The notes beneath the pieces were generated by a model. The model saw nothing but the letters and a program-made list of their open reading frames with translations, had not been told where the DNA came from and made no database searches. A program made the position numbers and the translations under genes. Source: Nymphaea colorata (Eukaryota; Streptophyta; Magnoliopsida; Nymphaeales; Nymphaeaceae). From it: DNA of 64,000 nucleotides. The stretch's first letter is position 1; each line of letters begins with the position of its first letter. This document shows positions 32,101 through 46,300 of this stretch, one piece after another. The stretch spans positions 18,146,354 to 18,210,353 of the forward strand of contig NC_045139.1 in assembly GCF_008831285.2 (NCBI RefSeq). The letters run 5' to 3'.

Positions 32101-35100
32101 TTGGGCTTAGTTTGCATAGACTCGGCTGATAATTAAGAGTTAGAAATCACTCGAACGAACGATATTGACTAATTTTGTCTTCCAAGAGATACGTGAATTA
32201 AGTGGAAAACATCACAACAAAGTTCTTGAGATTTTGGTCGTTTCATGTAAAGCTGTCAAGAAAAGAGTTACACACATAAAGTTCATGAATTTTCATATAT
32301 GCAATGGTATATAGAGAAGTAAAGAAGAAAATTGAATAAGATTGTAAAGGAAATATTAAGGAACTTCATACACGCCATCTTCTTTGAACCATTCGAAGTA
32401 CTTCAACAAATAACCGTTGCAAAACTTTGAAGGCAAATTTTGCTTGCCATTCTTCCATGTCTATCAAACGCTAACCTTGGTTTATTACAAGTTTTTTAAT
32501 CATTTAAGCTTATATATTAAAAAAAGGTCCTTGTTCTTACATGCCAAGCAGCCCTTGTAAAGATCATATATGGAAAATGAATTCTTAATTACCTTGTCAC
32601 TGTTGTTCTTTATCTATCCTAAAAATGTAATGACATAGGGCTTTTCCTACATTGGGCACTCGCCAGGGTTGATCTGACGAGATGGTTACATACATTTAGG
32701 TGCACCATGCATAGCCTCAAGTGCACAAGTGGTCTTCTGACCCACTTTCAAGATGGTGTTAGCCCACTTTTAAAGACAAGTGTCATGCTTACAGGCCTAT
32801 ACACATAACCCCACCTTTGCTCGATTTGCGATCAACCTGTCATTACCTCCAAATTGGACATAGTGCCCTTGTGGGTAGCATCGAGTGGGGGTTCATAAGA
32901 AATGCCGGGACTTATCGAAAGACTTATCGAAAAGGATAAAAAGGGAGGAGATACCCTGAAGAGGGCAATGTCTTAACTTGCAGAAAGAAAAATGATCTTT
33001 CGAACTTTCTTCGCCCTTAATGGCAGATTGTGTCTATGAACAGCCACCAACCGACAGGCTCCATGGCCATTGACATGTGGAAGATCTCCTCCATCATCTT
33101 CCAAGATCCATGCAGTAAACGAAGATGCGGCAGCTCCATAAAATAAGCCCATGCACGAAAACTTAATTTCGTGAAATACAAGGGGGCGTTTGAGAAAAGA
33201 GGAAAATGGAAATGTAAGACAAAGTTGGGCTTCATGCCTGCACAAGAATATAACTTTTCTGTTATTTTTTTAATAAAAAGGCATGAAACCAAAAATTACC
33301 GACTAGTCCCTTTTGTCTTTACCTGATCCCCCTTTGATTAACGTGTGGCCAGCCTCGCTTTGGGAAAAAGCCGCCCTCTTTCGACCTGTAAAAAAGGAAA
33401 AAATAATTGGGGGCCTTGTAAATTACGGGTTAATTGAGGGGGGGAGGGAATTTTGTCATGGCTTTCTTTTCTTCGAGTTGTTTTTCTCACTGTAACAATT
33501 ACGTGGGAAAAGATGGGAAAAGAAAAAGAAGGATTCAAAAAGAAAAGCGACCAAATCTCGTCGTGTTTCTCTTCCCGATGAAGACTCTGCCTTTATCACG
33601 AGAAGGCGTCCTCTTTATGTTTTTTTCTTCTGCCCATCGTCGGCGATCTCCCTTTGAAGATAATCGGCTTCTGCTTGTGGACCAATTCACATATGCAAAC
33701 TTTTTTAACAGCTTTGAGATCTTAATCAGGGATTAGTTGTCATTACTTTGTTGGCACAGAGTCTGTCTTAATTTATTGGCATTTGATCAGATCCGAATCT
33801 TGAATGTGAGTACCATTAATGAAGCCTTTAACGATCTTAATAGCATCATCGCTGCAAAATCAGTTTATATCTGTGAATGAAAAAGATAAATATAACTTTT
33901 AATGGATGCCATTTATATTAATGCTCTTACTGCTTAAAAATTCATGACGTTTTTGGGTGCAATCGTCTATAGTTATTGATTCATATTAACTTATTCAGAT
34001 TTCTCTCTCTCTCTTTCTCTCCAAGCATGTTCACTGGAGGTCTTCACATCAGGCATGTGGAGCTGAACACTTGACCGAGTTAGCTGTCACTGTCAGGATG
34101 TGTGAGAGTCGTAGTCTGCAGCTTTCAATGCGAGGGTGTATGCATGCACCCATGCATGCGTGCCGAACGAGCGAGCGAGAGAGAGAGAGAGAGAGTTCTA
34201 ATGACAGCACTTTAGCGTGTGTTTCTTTAGAGTGTTAGTTGCAGAATTGGCAACAGAAATAAGTATTTGTTTAAGAGAAAAAGAAGAAGGAAGAAGAAGA
34301 AGAAAGAAAAAAAGAAAGAGAAAGAAAGTGTAGCCTGGAGAGCAAACAAAGAGTGGGCATTCAACATCATCACTGCCATCATTGAGCTTCGTTTCCATCT
34401 ATAAAAATTAAAAAGCCATCGTGCTAAGTTATAAAAGGGAAGCTCCAAAAACCAGAAAAAAACTGCTGGTTGAGTTTAGCAGCCATGGCAATTGGGTCCC
34501 GCAAAAAAATTCGCCAACTCTGAAGGACTACACTCTCCTGCTACTCATCTATCTCTTCCAACTAGCAATCTCCAGTCTGACCTCACATGGGGAGAGAGAG
34601 AGAGAGGAAGAGAACTTTTGCATACCAAAGTCTCTTTCACATTACGTAGTAAACTCTGCTATAAATCTGATATGAAGCGTGATGTTGCCCTTTTTCTTTA
34701 TCCACCCCAACCTCCCCAGAAGAAAATTTTAAACAAAATTAAAGGAAAAGATATCATAAAATAACAACAGCCACCTTTAAGATTTACATCCGATCTATAC
34801 AAACCTTTCCTTTTAACAGGCCACCTCGTGCCTGCTGCAGTTCCTACCTTCTTCAACTTTGGCTGGACAAATAGATCTCTTCAAAAGTAGACACATATTA
34901 CCTTCATTTTATCGTCCTTCAAGTACTTCAACTTCCAGACATGGCTGGAATTATATATATATATATATATGTAAAAAATAAGTCAGGGCTGAAAGTGTGT
35001 TCTCATTTAGACATGAAACGGTTCAGCTTAGTCACTGCTGAGGGCAGAGGGCCAAGATACTGTAGTAATTCAAAGCCTTTGCTTATGACTTGTGATGTTC

Positions 35101-35400
35101 TCTTTACGCCCCATACTTTGCTCCATCTCTTTTTTCACTATTTCCTAATTCTCCTCTCCTGCATGGTTCTTATTTCCAATATCCTTCCAGTTTAAGATGT
35201 GTTACTTCATCTATATATATGTATGAATGGTAGAATTTCTCTTTTTCCTTTGTACTGGTTAATAAAAACAACTTTCAAGAGGAGATCGCCGGAATAACTC
35301 GCGATCATGGAAGAAAGAACGGGCTTGCAGAGAACGTTTCCTTGACAGAATCTGCAAAAGAGATAAAGCGTGACCTCCCGAAAAGAAATTGAATAAAAAC
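29120..35400. other. Long gene-poor region upstream of the first NAC gene
   Basis: No protein family was recognised in six frames. Noted contents: an A/G-rich stretch at 29640-29740, minus-strand open stretches at 30070-30240 and 33017-33292 without recognisable similarity, an exact 21 bp tandem repeat at 31434, low-complexity GATTTAGATT-like DNA at 31730-32000 and (GA)n at 34177-34195. Confidence 0.45.
31434..31475. repeat. Perfect 21 bp tandem duplication
   Basis: Two identical units, 31434-31454 and 31455-31475, each beginning gacgtattatg. Confidence 0.9.
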
Positions 35401-35428
35401 TACGTCTCTCTCTGTCCTGCATGCTTTT

Positions 35429-35437
35429 CTATATATC
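35429..35437 (+). promoter_or_regulatory. TATA box of the first NAC gene
   Basis: ctatatatc about 100 bp upstream of the ATG at 35538, followed by a CT-rich leader (35456-35530) typical of plant 5' UTRs. Confidence 0.6.
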
Positions 35438-35537
35438 TCACTCCCAACACGCTGCCTCTCTCTACCTGCAGCATCCACCTCTCTCTCATCTCTCTCTCCC
35501 TCTCTCTCTTTCTCTGTGTCTCTCTGTCTCTGAAGCC

Positions 35538-38500
35538 ATGGCTCCCATTGGCTTACCTCCAGGGTTTAGGTTCCACCCAACAGACGAGGAGCTGGTGAAC
35601 TACTACCTAAAGAGGAAGATCCATGGCATCAAAATCGACCTTGACATCATTCCTGAGGTCGATCTCTATAAATGCGAGCCGTGGGAGTTGGCAGGTCATT
35701 TTCTCTGTTTTCTTCCCTTCTTTTATCCCTTCCACTTTAATAATCGTATGCAAACACAGCCACAGAGGATCTCAGTTGAGTTCTGCTTCCATGCATGTAG
35801 GTCGATAGTTGAGCAGTGGCCGATCCCATCAAATTAATCACTGAGTTCAGATATGCCATCGATTGTGATAATTAGAAATATTTATACACTTTTTCTACTG
35901 TTGTTAACAACTAATCGTATAAAACTGATCGTTAATCGTTGTTAATATGTCGTAACGAAGCTAACTATGCTTTTAACATCTTCTCTGTTTGTTTTGTCCC
36001 TGTCGCTTCCTGTTTATGCTGAATTATAAATGCGATTTATTAAAAATTGTTAAACTGTTTAAACACGTGATATTGTTTGTGGTAATTTCAATTTGTTAAA
36101 CTTCTTGTGTCGAGTTCTTTTAAGAAAACGAAGCTAAAATCCCATTACCATCAGCATATTCTATTGCGGATGATTTGATTTGATCTGGGCAGAACTATTA
36201 TTTTCTCTATTTTTTTTTTTCTTTCTATCTGGCAGCAAAGTCTCTCCAGTAATATTTGATCACCGACTCTCTAAGACTTCAAATTAGAGGATTTCTACTA
36301 ACCTACCTGTCGTTTGGTTCGCCGTCCGCAGAATGCGAGGCAAGCACGGACGCGCCTCAGACTGTTCTGAATGGATGTTCCATTCCTTGTTGATGCCAAT
36401 GCAGCTCCTCTCAGGGCTGCCATTGTTCTTGCTGTACCTTAGCAGTAAGACCAATATCTTTTCTTCCCGGCCTTTTTTAAAATGAGAAATTAAACGTCAT
36501 ATTATATGACCTTTGTTTTCTTTAAACGAACATTCCTGGAAAAACAACTCCCTCTGGTTTTTAGAACATGACCTGGATCTCATTCCTTTCACTAGCTTTC
36601 AATGGGGTAGTAAACTAATTTTTTCTTTCTTCTTTTCACTGACCCTTCAATTACCCTTCAATTATTCGCTGTTTGGTAACGAGGAGCATATTCATAGAAT
36701 CATGTAAATTATGTTTAGTAAACTTAAAAGTTGAGATAAATTCATGAAACAATAACAAATTGTTACTATAATAACACCATCAGGAAGCAATTTCTTTCTA
36801 TTTTAGTGCTAACAATGTACATTACAAACAAAAACTACTAATTCACTCAACGAAGTGAATAACACTACAAACGGATAATGTAGCTAAATGAAGCAACTGT
36901 AATAGACCATAGTCAAAATAAAAAAAAAATCGATTACTCTGAATTAGTTTTTTCATATTATTAAAGTTTTCATTTTCAATGTGCAGAGAAATCATTTTTG
37001 CCTAGCAGGGACCCGGAGTGGTACTTCTTTGGACCGAGGGACCGAAAGTATCCAAACGGGTTCCGGACGAACCGGGCAACCCGAGCGGGGTACTGGAAAT
37101 CCACGGGCAAGGACCGGCGAGTAAACTATCAGAACCGGGCGATCGGGATGAAGAAGACACTGGTCTACTACAGGGGGCGTGCCCCTCAGGGTCTGCGCAC
37201 CGACTGGGTCATGCACGAGTACCGACTTGATGACAAGGAGTGCGAGGACTCACCAGGCATCCAGGTCCACAACTCCCTTTTCATTAACACCCATTCACTT
37301 ATCGCCAAAATTTTAAATGTGTGTCCTTTTTGACGGTTTCTCAAAATTAAATCTATTATCTCACAATGTCATGTAATTATATGCATTTTATCGTCACAAG
37401 TGGAATGCCATAATAAAAATCAACTCTACTATCTTACTTACAAATCTTAATTTTGGTCGATTTCTAAATTGCAATAGCACTAATGATGAATCGTACATGG
37501 TCAATTAATGAAAAGAAAAAGATGAAAATGAGTGTGCGAATTAACTACCGTGACGTAATTTAGCAAAAGCCGCTCATTAATTCCCTAACAATGATCTTTG
37601 ATAATTTTGGCTTAAGATTGAAAGAACACACGTCGTCCGAAGAATGAAAATAACTCATCCCAAGAATTATCCCATTGCAGTAGGAATGTAAGTGCCTCCA
37701 TTCTTTCCGAATGATCAATAAAGGCTTTTCTTCTTCTAAAAGAAAAGGTTAGACGATCAAAAACACCTGTTCTTTTCAAGGAAAAAGGAAATTAACAAGA
37801 TCTTATACGTGAAGACTAGAAAAGTTTATGTTAAACACTTTTTTTCATATAAAACTCTACCGTGGAAATCTTTTGACCTGGACTTCGGTCCCACATGCAT
37901 CCAAATAGTGTTGAATTTCGCAGTTTCTATGTCACATATTTGCATTAATTTTCTGGAATTTTACACTATAGAAAGAGCTTCGCTCATGGCTTATCGTTCT
38001 TTACCTACCTGACTATTTGATAATTCGATATTCAAGTGGCTTGCTAACTGAATCTAAATAAAATGTTCAAGCGTGGGTTTTGCTTCCTATTCTAATAAAA
38101 GCAAGTGGTGCTTTTATTAGATTATCCATTACTTTATATACACAACGACCTGCTTTTTTACGTCATCTTCATAAAAAATAGTCATGCAATTTTCTGCTTT
38201 TTTCTTAATTAAATCCTTTATACTGTTTCTCTGTCTATCCCTTTTTTGGAATGCAAAGCCTTTTCAATTCGTGTGTGTGTATATATATATATATATATTA
38301 CTAACCTCTTTAGCCTCTTGCATGCGAGGTGTAGTTGAAATATATAATTTAGGTCATGATGATATATATATTGACGCTGGAGACGGCAGGTGGAGATATA
38401 TACATGCTTTCGATTCTGCGCTTGAAGAACGCGTGCGCTTTTATTTTGATTTTTGAACTTGAAAACGATCTTTTGGGGATCAAAGTTTGAATACTAAACG

Positions 38501-40502
38501 AAACAATATGGACTCTTTTTCCTTTGGAAAAGTTGCATGTTTATAGCCAACAGCTTGCTTTCTCCAGCATGTGCCCAAGTTATCAAACTGGTAGCTAATT
38601 TTGACTGCTTAGGTCTTTTAACTCTAGGATCCTGATATTTTATATATCAAAAACCTTAGGAGCAAAGTTGGTAATTTATTATTACTGTTATTTATATTGA
38701 TACAAGTCTTCATTCCGTCATTTGCTTATGTTGGTAGAAATAATGTACAATGTTCATACCGTGCTGATATTATTTCCCTTCAGTTGTCTCATTACCATCT
38801 AAAATCACGAGATTTTAGTCTTTTTTTCTCTTCAAGGTCAAAACGATAAAAATTATTTTCATTATAATATCAAAAAGACTTTTTATTTTTTTCGCTCTGA
38901 TCATTTCGTTACTTATTATATATTGTTATTTATAATTGTTTTTTTTTTTTGTTGTTGGGGGCAGGCGAGGGTAGTTTGGGAACCTACCTTTTACTGTTCG
39001 AGAAGCTACGTAAGCATGCGGAGCGTGCATGGCCTTGCCCACCGCCCCAGCTTTATCCCTTTATTTTATTCTCCATCTCATCGGCGAGTACAGTACTTCC
39101 GATACGATGGATCTTTCTAGAACTTCTCCTTTCAAAATGTCTTTTAATGTGCCAATTTTTTTTAAAAAATGTTTTTTTTTTTTTTTTACTTCTGCAGTAA
39201 TAAAACTTTTCCTTACTTCTACGTAAAATTCGAGCCTTTTTTTTTATTTTTCAAGGTAGCAGAACAGAAAGGGTTACATCCAGGCTCATTCTGTGGAACG
39301 TTTGGCCTTTCACGGCACAACAAAATGGTATCTTATTGCTGTGATTTAACCTACCGCCTCCGCCTGTGGCATTCGATCGTCTCCCTGATAATTAATGCAA
39401 AATTATAAGTTAAGAGCTATATATAAACAAGAACTGTGATCTGCAGGAGATCTCAGTTGACATTCTTAACTATATGATAACGGCAGGAAAAAAAAAGGGT
39501 AGATGAGATCAGTTTTGTATATATAAATTATTGAGCCGTATTTAGTTCGAATGTGAAAGAAGATTATACCATTTTTTCCATGTCTTAGCATTCCATGCAC
39601 GTTACCTTTTTTTCCTTCAGAAGATAAGTTGGGGCATGCAGAAAAAGGCAATTTACATAAGGAAAGACCCCAATTCATTACCACAACTTTCACCTACTAC
39701 TGTAAATGGCCCACCCAAATATGACTTTTAAAAGGTTAAATGCTCCCATCAAAAATCTACTGAGATATTGAAAAACGAAACATTAATTTTTTTCTCACCA
39801 TCCTGTTGCTAATTATTTACAACAAAAATTTAAAATATAAAGCCAAATTTATAAGTTTAAAAAGATTGAAAGTAGGACATTTTCTTGGGGTTTTAGATTC
39901 TCAACAGTGAGATGCCATCTCTTTTATTTTATTTTATTTTTTTTGTGTTAGCACGTACCTTTTTTTCTTTTTCAAAGAAAAACAGCAATGTTTTGCCGCC
40001 ATCTCCATTCAGTAGATTTAAGTGGGTCGTGCTAGAAACTGATAGAAAGGTGACGAACAGTTGGGGCGATTCTGATCCATCTGCTTACATGCAAGAACCT
40101 GGGTTGCAACTTCTTCTGAAAAAATAAAGGTTTTCTGTTCTTTGAGAATTGAAAATTTTGAAACTAGGATTTTATTTGACAGATTTTTTTTTTCCTTTTT
40201 CTTTTTTGAAGGACTCGTATGCATTGTGTAGAGTATTCAAGAAGAACGCAGTGTGCGTGGACATGGAAGAACAAGGGCAATGCAGCATAAATTTGATAGA
40301 CCATCAGAGTTTTACAGTGGCGGCAACAACAGCAGCAACGTCAGCAACAATGGCAGAGCACGAGATCATGTCTCCTGATCAGATGCCAGAAGGGTCATCA
40401 TCATGTGTCGATGTGGATGATGACAAGGATGATGATGCATGGATGGAGTTCATCATGGAGGATGCCTGGTGCTCTTCGCGCGTGACAGGCATCGACGCCT
40501 AA
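35538..40502 (+). CDS. NAC-domain transcription factor, 241 aa (three exons)
   Basis: Exons 35538-35694, 36987-37264 and 40212-40502 join in phase. The N-terminal 155 residues are a complete NAC DNA-binding and dimerisation domain: [15 protein letters not shown] (subdomain A), [12 protein letters not shown] (B), [14 protein letters not shown] (C), [14 protein letters not shown] and [13 protein letters not shown] (D), WVMHEYRL and [10 protein letters not shown] (E). The remainder is short and acidic ([20 protein letters not shown]), as expected of a transcriptional activation region. No membrane segment is present. The first two exons are 157 and 278 nt, exactly as in the larger NAC gene at 43336-49570, so the two are paralogues. 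The 2.9 kb second intron is unusually long and holds no recognised element. It acts as a nuclear DNA-binding regulator; which Arabidopsis NAC it corresponds to is not clear, though the NAC domain is closest to the NAC020/045/086 group. Confidence 0.92.
37265..40211 (+). other. Long intron 2 of the first NAC gene
   Basis: AT-rich, with (AT)n at 38280-38299 and poly-T runs (38939-38951, 39168-39186). Short ORFs (for example 38923-39120) are chance. No nested gene or transposon was recognised. Confidence 0.55.
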
Positions 40503-40764
40503 GATGAAGTTGAGCTCTAATTAACATATGAGGTGTCTGCCGTGGATTATTTCATATCTACTGTAAATTAAGTATTCTTGTTTACAATCCCCGTTGTTAA
40601 AAGGGAACCAATTATTTTTTTTCTTTCTTTTTTTCCCTACCTTTTGTTGCATTTTCTTTTTTTTTTCCTGGCTTTGTGTATTAATATTGGCTAATTTTCT
40701 GTATTTGGGAGTGTATTTACCTGCCTCTTCCTCGTCTTCTTATTAACATTATGTAATAAAGACA

Positions 40765-40803
<39 letters not shown>

Positions 40804-43335
40804 GATCGCATGTATGTGGTGTCCGCTCATAATATCAATCATGCATCTTAGTAATTAATGTGACATCCATGGAACCATATATCAAGCGGTTCCCTTTCAA
40901 AACGAGTGTGTGATTGGTGATAAATACAGAGAAGCTCTAAGATTTAAGGGGCGATTTGACCACACAGTGCAGCGATAGATCATAAAGGACTAGAATAGAA
41001 TATCTTATGAAATCCTCTAATTAAGAGCAGATACATAGCACTGCTTTAATCCATCTGTCAAGTCCTGTCCTCTCTATTCTTGGACAATATAACCACTGAA
41101 GGCATATTTCTGACAAAAGAAAAGCAAAAGATATAAGATTACTTTCAATATTGACTTTATTTGCAGGCATATTGCCAATGGGATTGAAATGTTGGCGTCT
41201 GCCAACTCCATTTTCAGTCCAGAAATACTATCTCACAGACCACAAAGGGACTGTAGAATTAAGACTGCAACAGTACATTATGCACTTCTTCTCTGATTCA
41301 ATTTCAGATAATTAATGCTGCCATTACTATGAAAAAGTTAAGCTTAAAGCTACATAATTTTCCTCCTTAGCACCTTTGCATAAGAAAAACCGCTCAAAAG
41401 AATGCATACTTTTCCCTGATAAAAACGAGAAAAGCAACTACTTTAATTATCGGGTGTATACGAAGCATCTAGATCTACAGACAAAAGCCAACAATGAGTC
41501 ATGCATGTTTGTACTATTGTCACACAAAACTCGTATTATTCGAAAAAAATGGGTATGATACTTGACAAATAAGTCAAATGTACAAAACCAGCAATTAAAA
41601 GCATTTTTTTAGAAAAACAATAGAAAATAAAAAAGTGAAAAAATGCGTATTATATGTGTTTTTTGTATTATTATTATTTTTATAAATTTTATGATTTATT
41701 AAATGCTTTATTTTTTAAAAAAAAAAATTGCCGAAATTTTTCCGAGATATTCCCTAGATATATAAGCTTGCTGTATTATATCCAAGAAATTCCTCACTGT
41801 ATAATATTGATACACGATATATTTGACCATATATGAAAAATTAACTCAAGAAACCATGCCTTGGTCGGCACTTTACCTGAAGAACAGCTTATGAAGAAAA
41901 GAATAAGCTACTTTTCATGTTATTTGTAGACTGACATTTGGAGGGCGGCTTTGTGTAGTTTCTGTAAGTTGCGGATGCAGAAGGATGATACTCAAGTCGG
42001 CCTCAGATACATGTAGACGTGGACCCGAAACGGTCAAAGAATGCAAAACTTTAATTAACCGTGGATTCGAGCCATTTGTATCCCTAGATGTGAGGCAGAA
42101 GCATTTCTCCATTAATTGACAGCTGCATCTTAACCTGCCATAAAGGTTGCTTTTCAATGTGAACTTGGTATGTGTCATTGTTAAGCAAGGTTGATTTGAC
42201 GTTCAAATTGGTAGATTCTGTTCTGATATATGCATGTAAGATTTTTTTTATAAATATTGTTACAAAAAGATGTACGCAGAGAAAACTTTGGTCTTCTTCT
42301 TGGGAAAAAAATATGAGTTTTTCGAACTTTCTATGACATTAATTTACCACAGAATCACATCTCTTGCTCTTGGCCCACTGCATCTTTACTCATATATTTT
42401 CCTACATGTTCTGCTAGTCTCTTAACTTTCCCACATTAATTTATTGAAATATTTACCTTCTTCCTCGCTCCTACATATCGCAAGCTGCAAAAGATTCCAT
42501 GTCTACGAATCAAGACCTTTATATCTTTCTATAAATATACTTTGAGTATGTTTGGTGAAGATGATGATCCTTTCCTTGATTCTCTAGACTACCTGTTCTT
42601 GTACCAGGAATTACAGCTCTATTTCCAACCCTAGCAGGAATATTAGCAGCAATTACTGATCCTGCAAATTACTCAAGCCTAATTGGTTTTGATTATCCAA
42701 AGTTGACTTAATTACTGTCTTAAATGTGCAATATATGCATAGGAATATAAAGTCTCAGTCTAACACACTCGTACGTACGTGCATAGAGCACATGCACACA
42801 CACACAGGGGTCTACCATAGGTTGGCATTCTTGAATATCTCAAAGAGTTAAACCAACATGTGGAGCCGGTTGTCATAAGCAGTGCCATGCACAGTATCTA
42901 GCATATCGCAATATGGTAAAGAAGAGAATAGTGTTTATATCTAGTCGTTCGTAAAGCGCGCACTTCTTTCTTCAGATGATCATTGCTTAAAGAAAGATTG
43001 GTTATCCACGATTTAGTTAATCGGCTGAGTAATCTTGAAGAGAAAAACAACTCATATCCTTTTGAGGATTCCTTTTCGGCATATATATTTGCTCTGCTTT
43101 TGAAGAATGTCGGAATACAAATCAATGATCATGCACAACTACATTTGTTAAATAGTACTCTCCACGAATCGACATTTCCATAAAATATTTGTCTTTGTTA
43201 GATAGTTATACAACAAATATCTACAATTGTAGATTGTTTATTCTTCCTAAAAGACAGAATAGGAGGCCTAAATTTGCAAGCCCCAGTTACAGGATCAACA
43301 TCTCCCTTATGGTACATGAAGAGAAAAAAACCTAC
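40503..43335. other. Region between the convergent NAC genes
   Basis: 2.8 kb between the stop codons of the two tail-to-tail NAC genes. It should hold both 3' UTRs. A (TC)n microsatellite lies at 40766-40803. The ORF at 42983-43183 has no recognisable similarity. Confidence 0.55.
40766..40803. repeat. (TC)n microsatellite
   Basis: About 38 bp of TC repeats with one interruption, just downstream of the first NAC gene. Confidence 0.9.
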
Positions 43336-46300
43336 TCAACGAGAGAATATCAATGTCAAGTAATGATACAAGCAGAAGGCCTTGAGAGCCAGCACCAGCG
43401 TGAGCAAAGAAAAATGCCCATCAAAGAACAACCCGCCAATATTTTTTTTCTTAAGAGAACCAGCGATCTTTTTACTCGTTTCCTTCGCAGCGTCCTTCTT
43501 TGGTGATGCCTCGCCATAGCCTACAAAGGAAACTAAGACAACGCCAAGCATGTTCATGAGGGAGCTCATCCTTCCATTCGTCTTCCTGAATGAACCCCTG
43601 ATCTTGTCTCTCATAAATCCACCAAATTTGTTGAAAAATGAGAAGCCTTTCTTTCCCAATATGGTTCTGGTTTCAGGAGCGCTCGCTGCCTGAGTCTCTA
43701 TCTTTGCAGTCATTTTATCTATGGGTCCTGCCACATCCAAGTGAACACTGACTATGCTTGATGGCGCCACTTTGTGGAAAAAAGTTTGGGCCTGATGTCT
43801 GCTCGAGATGAAGAGAGCATGGGTCACTTTCACATCTTCAAACACCTCAAAGATCCCATCTCTATCCTCAACTAAAAACCTATCAGAGTATTCATTCAAG
43901 GAGGAATCTTGATCATTGTGTGGGAACTGATGGAGTTGGCTTGCCTCACCTGAAGAAAATTAGTGACAGTAGTGTCTCAGAAAACAACTGTTCATGCACT
44001 ATATTTTCTTCAAAGAGTGTAAAACATTATTTATATGTTCTATCAAGCAACGACTACAACAGCCTGAAAAGTTCCACTTTGATCGAGTACACGAGTAGTC
44101 TTCCTCCAGGTTTCCACAGAAGGAGGCAGTTCTCAACTCGGGTAATCGACCCGAGTATTGAAATATAACACGAAATGTAGTGACAAAATCAGAAACTCAC
44201 CATTATCTTCGTATTGGTGCACATTGCTTGTGTTGCTCTCCATGCCTACTGTCTCCTGCTCCTCTACAGTAACCTACATAAAGGATCAATGAGTACCAAA
44301 AGGACCAAATTTAGAATAGTGAAAAGCTATTGGGTCTACATTGCAGGCACTCTGTGTGTTGTGTGTTCGCATGCATGCCTGCACCCATCAGCTGAACGAT
44401 GAAATGATAACCAGATCATTGAAGTTACATCACTTTCATCCTAGCCGTCAGTTTGGTAGACGCAGCAGAAGGTCGAAGACTTGGACGGCCAAGATAAAGT
44501 TTGGTGGTTGCATGGCTAGGGTTCGCCGCGTCATAAGCTAACATAGGATTCCTCCCTTTTTTTTTTCTTTTCATTTTTGTCTTTACTTTCACCAACTTTG
44601 CTTTTCTTCTTCCTACATAAATTGGGTATCCAACATTTTCATATGTAGTAGTTTTTGTCCATCAAATATGGAACATGACCTGGTCCTACCATTAAATATT
44701 TCATGATTCTCCTGAGCTTTCACAGGTGGAAATATTACATGTCATGATCTGTGCTCAAGATTCATCTATCATGGTGCATTCAGAGAGAGAGAGAGAAAGA
44801 GTGGTTGTTGTCACGTCAAAGTCAACTTTATATCCAAAAGAGTAGAAGCGATGATATGCCAAATCACTAGTGCGCTGCCGACATATATTCAAGTGAATGG
44901 CAGCCAATGGGCGCTTCATCTTATCAGTCAAAATCATCAAAAACACAGCTCCTAATTGTTGGAGATGCCAACAGTTATCTTAAGCTATATTTATGAAACA
45001 GGCATGTATCTTTCATGTGACACATTCATCTTGGTGGGAGAAAAAGTTCTCCTAATGTATATTGAGGCTTTGACATCCCATTGGTGGGAATGTTTAGTTC
45101 ATCGTTAATTAGAGGGAATAGCGTTGATTTTCCTTCAACAGTAGTGTTTTTTTGCTCCAGCACCAACAAGAGCAATCCTAGTTTTCCAGTGAAAGAAGTC
45201 TGCTTTCGTGATCATAATCGGATGGCCCCAAAAAGGAGGAGCAGTCACACCAATTAATATATACACTTACTCTTCTCCACCAAGGAAGTACTAAAGTAAG
45301 TGCAGGTGAGTCTCTGTCAGGATGCCAACTGCACTTATAAAGGAAACAAAGTACGTGATCCTCGTTTCAATTGATACATCCTCTGTCTATCAAAAAGCAG
45401 TCGACTTTCGCTATTGGAGTGGTGATTGTTAGAATGGACAGATTGTTCTCGTGAAAAGTGGCTATGTTCTACGAAGGGGATCAATGGTACCAATGTTCCT
45501 TTGCCACCGAAGTAATTCTGCAATCACTGGTTAGCTTTAAGCATCAATTTTGTTAGATGGGTTTATGTGCATTTCGTATGAAGAGCAAAATAATTATGCA
45601 CAAACGAATATTTCATGTAAAAGCCATTTTCACCCATAAGGAGGAAGATTCATCGGAAACAAGTGGGACTTAAGAAGCACAAAGAGGTAAAAGAAAGTGC
45701 ACTTACCTCGGGTTCTACATCTAGCACTCTGTTGCCGTCGTCTCTGCAGTCAAACAATCCGTCGTTTCTAGCTTGGATACAGCAATCCTGAGTCTCTTCC
45801 ATTTTTGAAATTTCTACCAATCTCACCTGCTCTTCTTGGATGGGCACGTCTTCCAAAAAACTCGACGTCCACCCTTGAGTGCTTAGGTTAGTCATTGTCT
45901 CGAATTTCCCATCTATGATTTCATTCATGAACTTCTGTGAGTCACTTGGAGGAACTATTTCATCTAAATTTGGGTAGTTTCCCACCCATAGATCAGAGTA
46001 ACTAGGTAAGGATGTCATCTCATGTGAAGTAGAAGCCATGGACAATATTTCTTGCAGGATATTTGCTTCATTCTGGCAGCTAGTGTTGTTGGTTTGATCA
46101 ATATCATGTTCCTGGAATATCCCGATATCTGGAAATTTCATGTGGGTGATGTCTATTGGTGGAAGTTCTTCAACGTTTAAAGGTGGTAACGAGAAGCGAT
46201 GCTGTAGGCGTGCACATTCGATTGCTATTTCCGCCTGCACAAATTTAGAGAAGAGAATGGACGTGGACAAATTAGCTAATAGGCTTACTGTAATTTTAAC

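Noticed and set aside
33017-33292. 91-codon minus-strand ORF
   Set aside because: No motif or splice context supports it, and a second frame is equally open over the same stretch.
43336-43899. 187-codon minus-strand ORF as a separate gene
   Set aside because: Its frame extends upstream to an acceptor at 43949 and joins in phase to the NAC exons. It is the last exon of the large NAC gene, and its apparent first codon is TTG.
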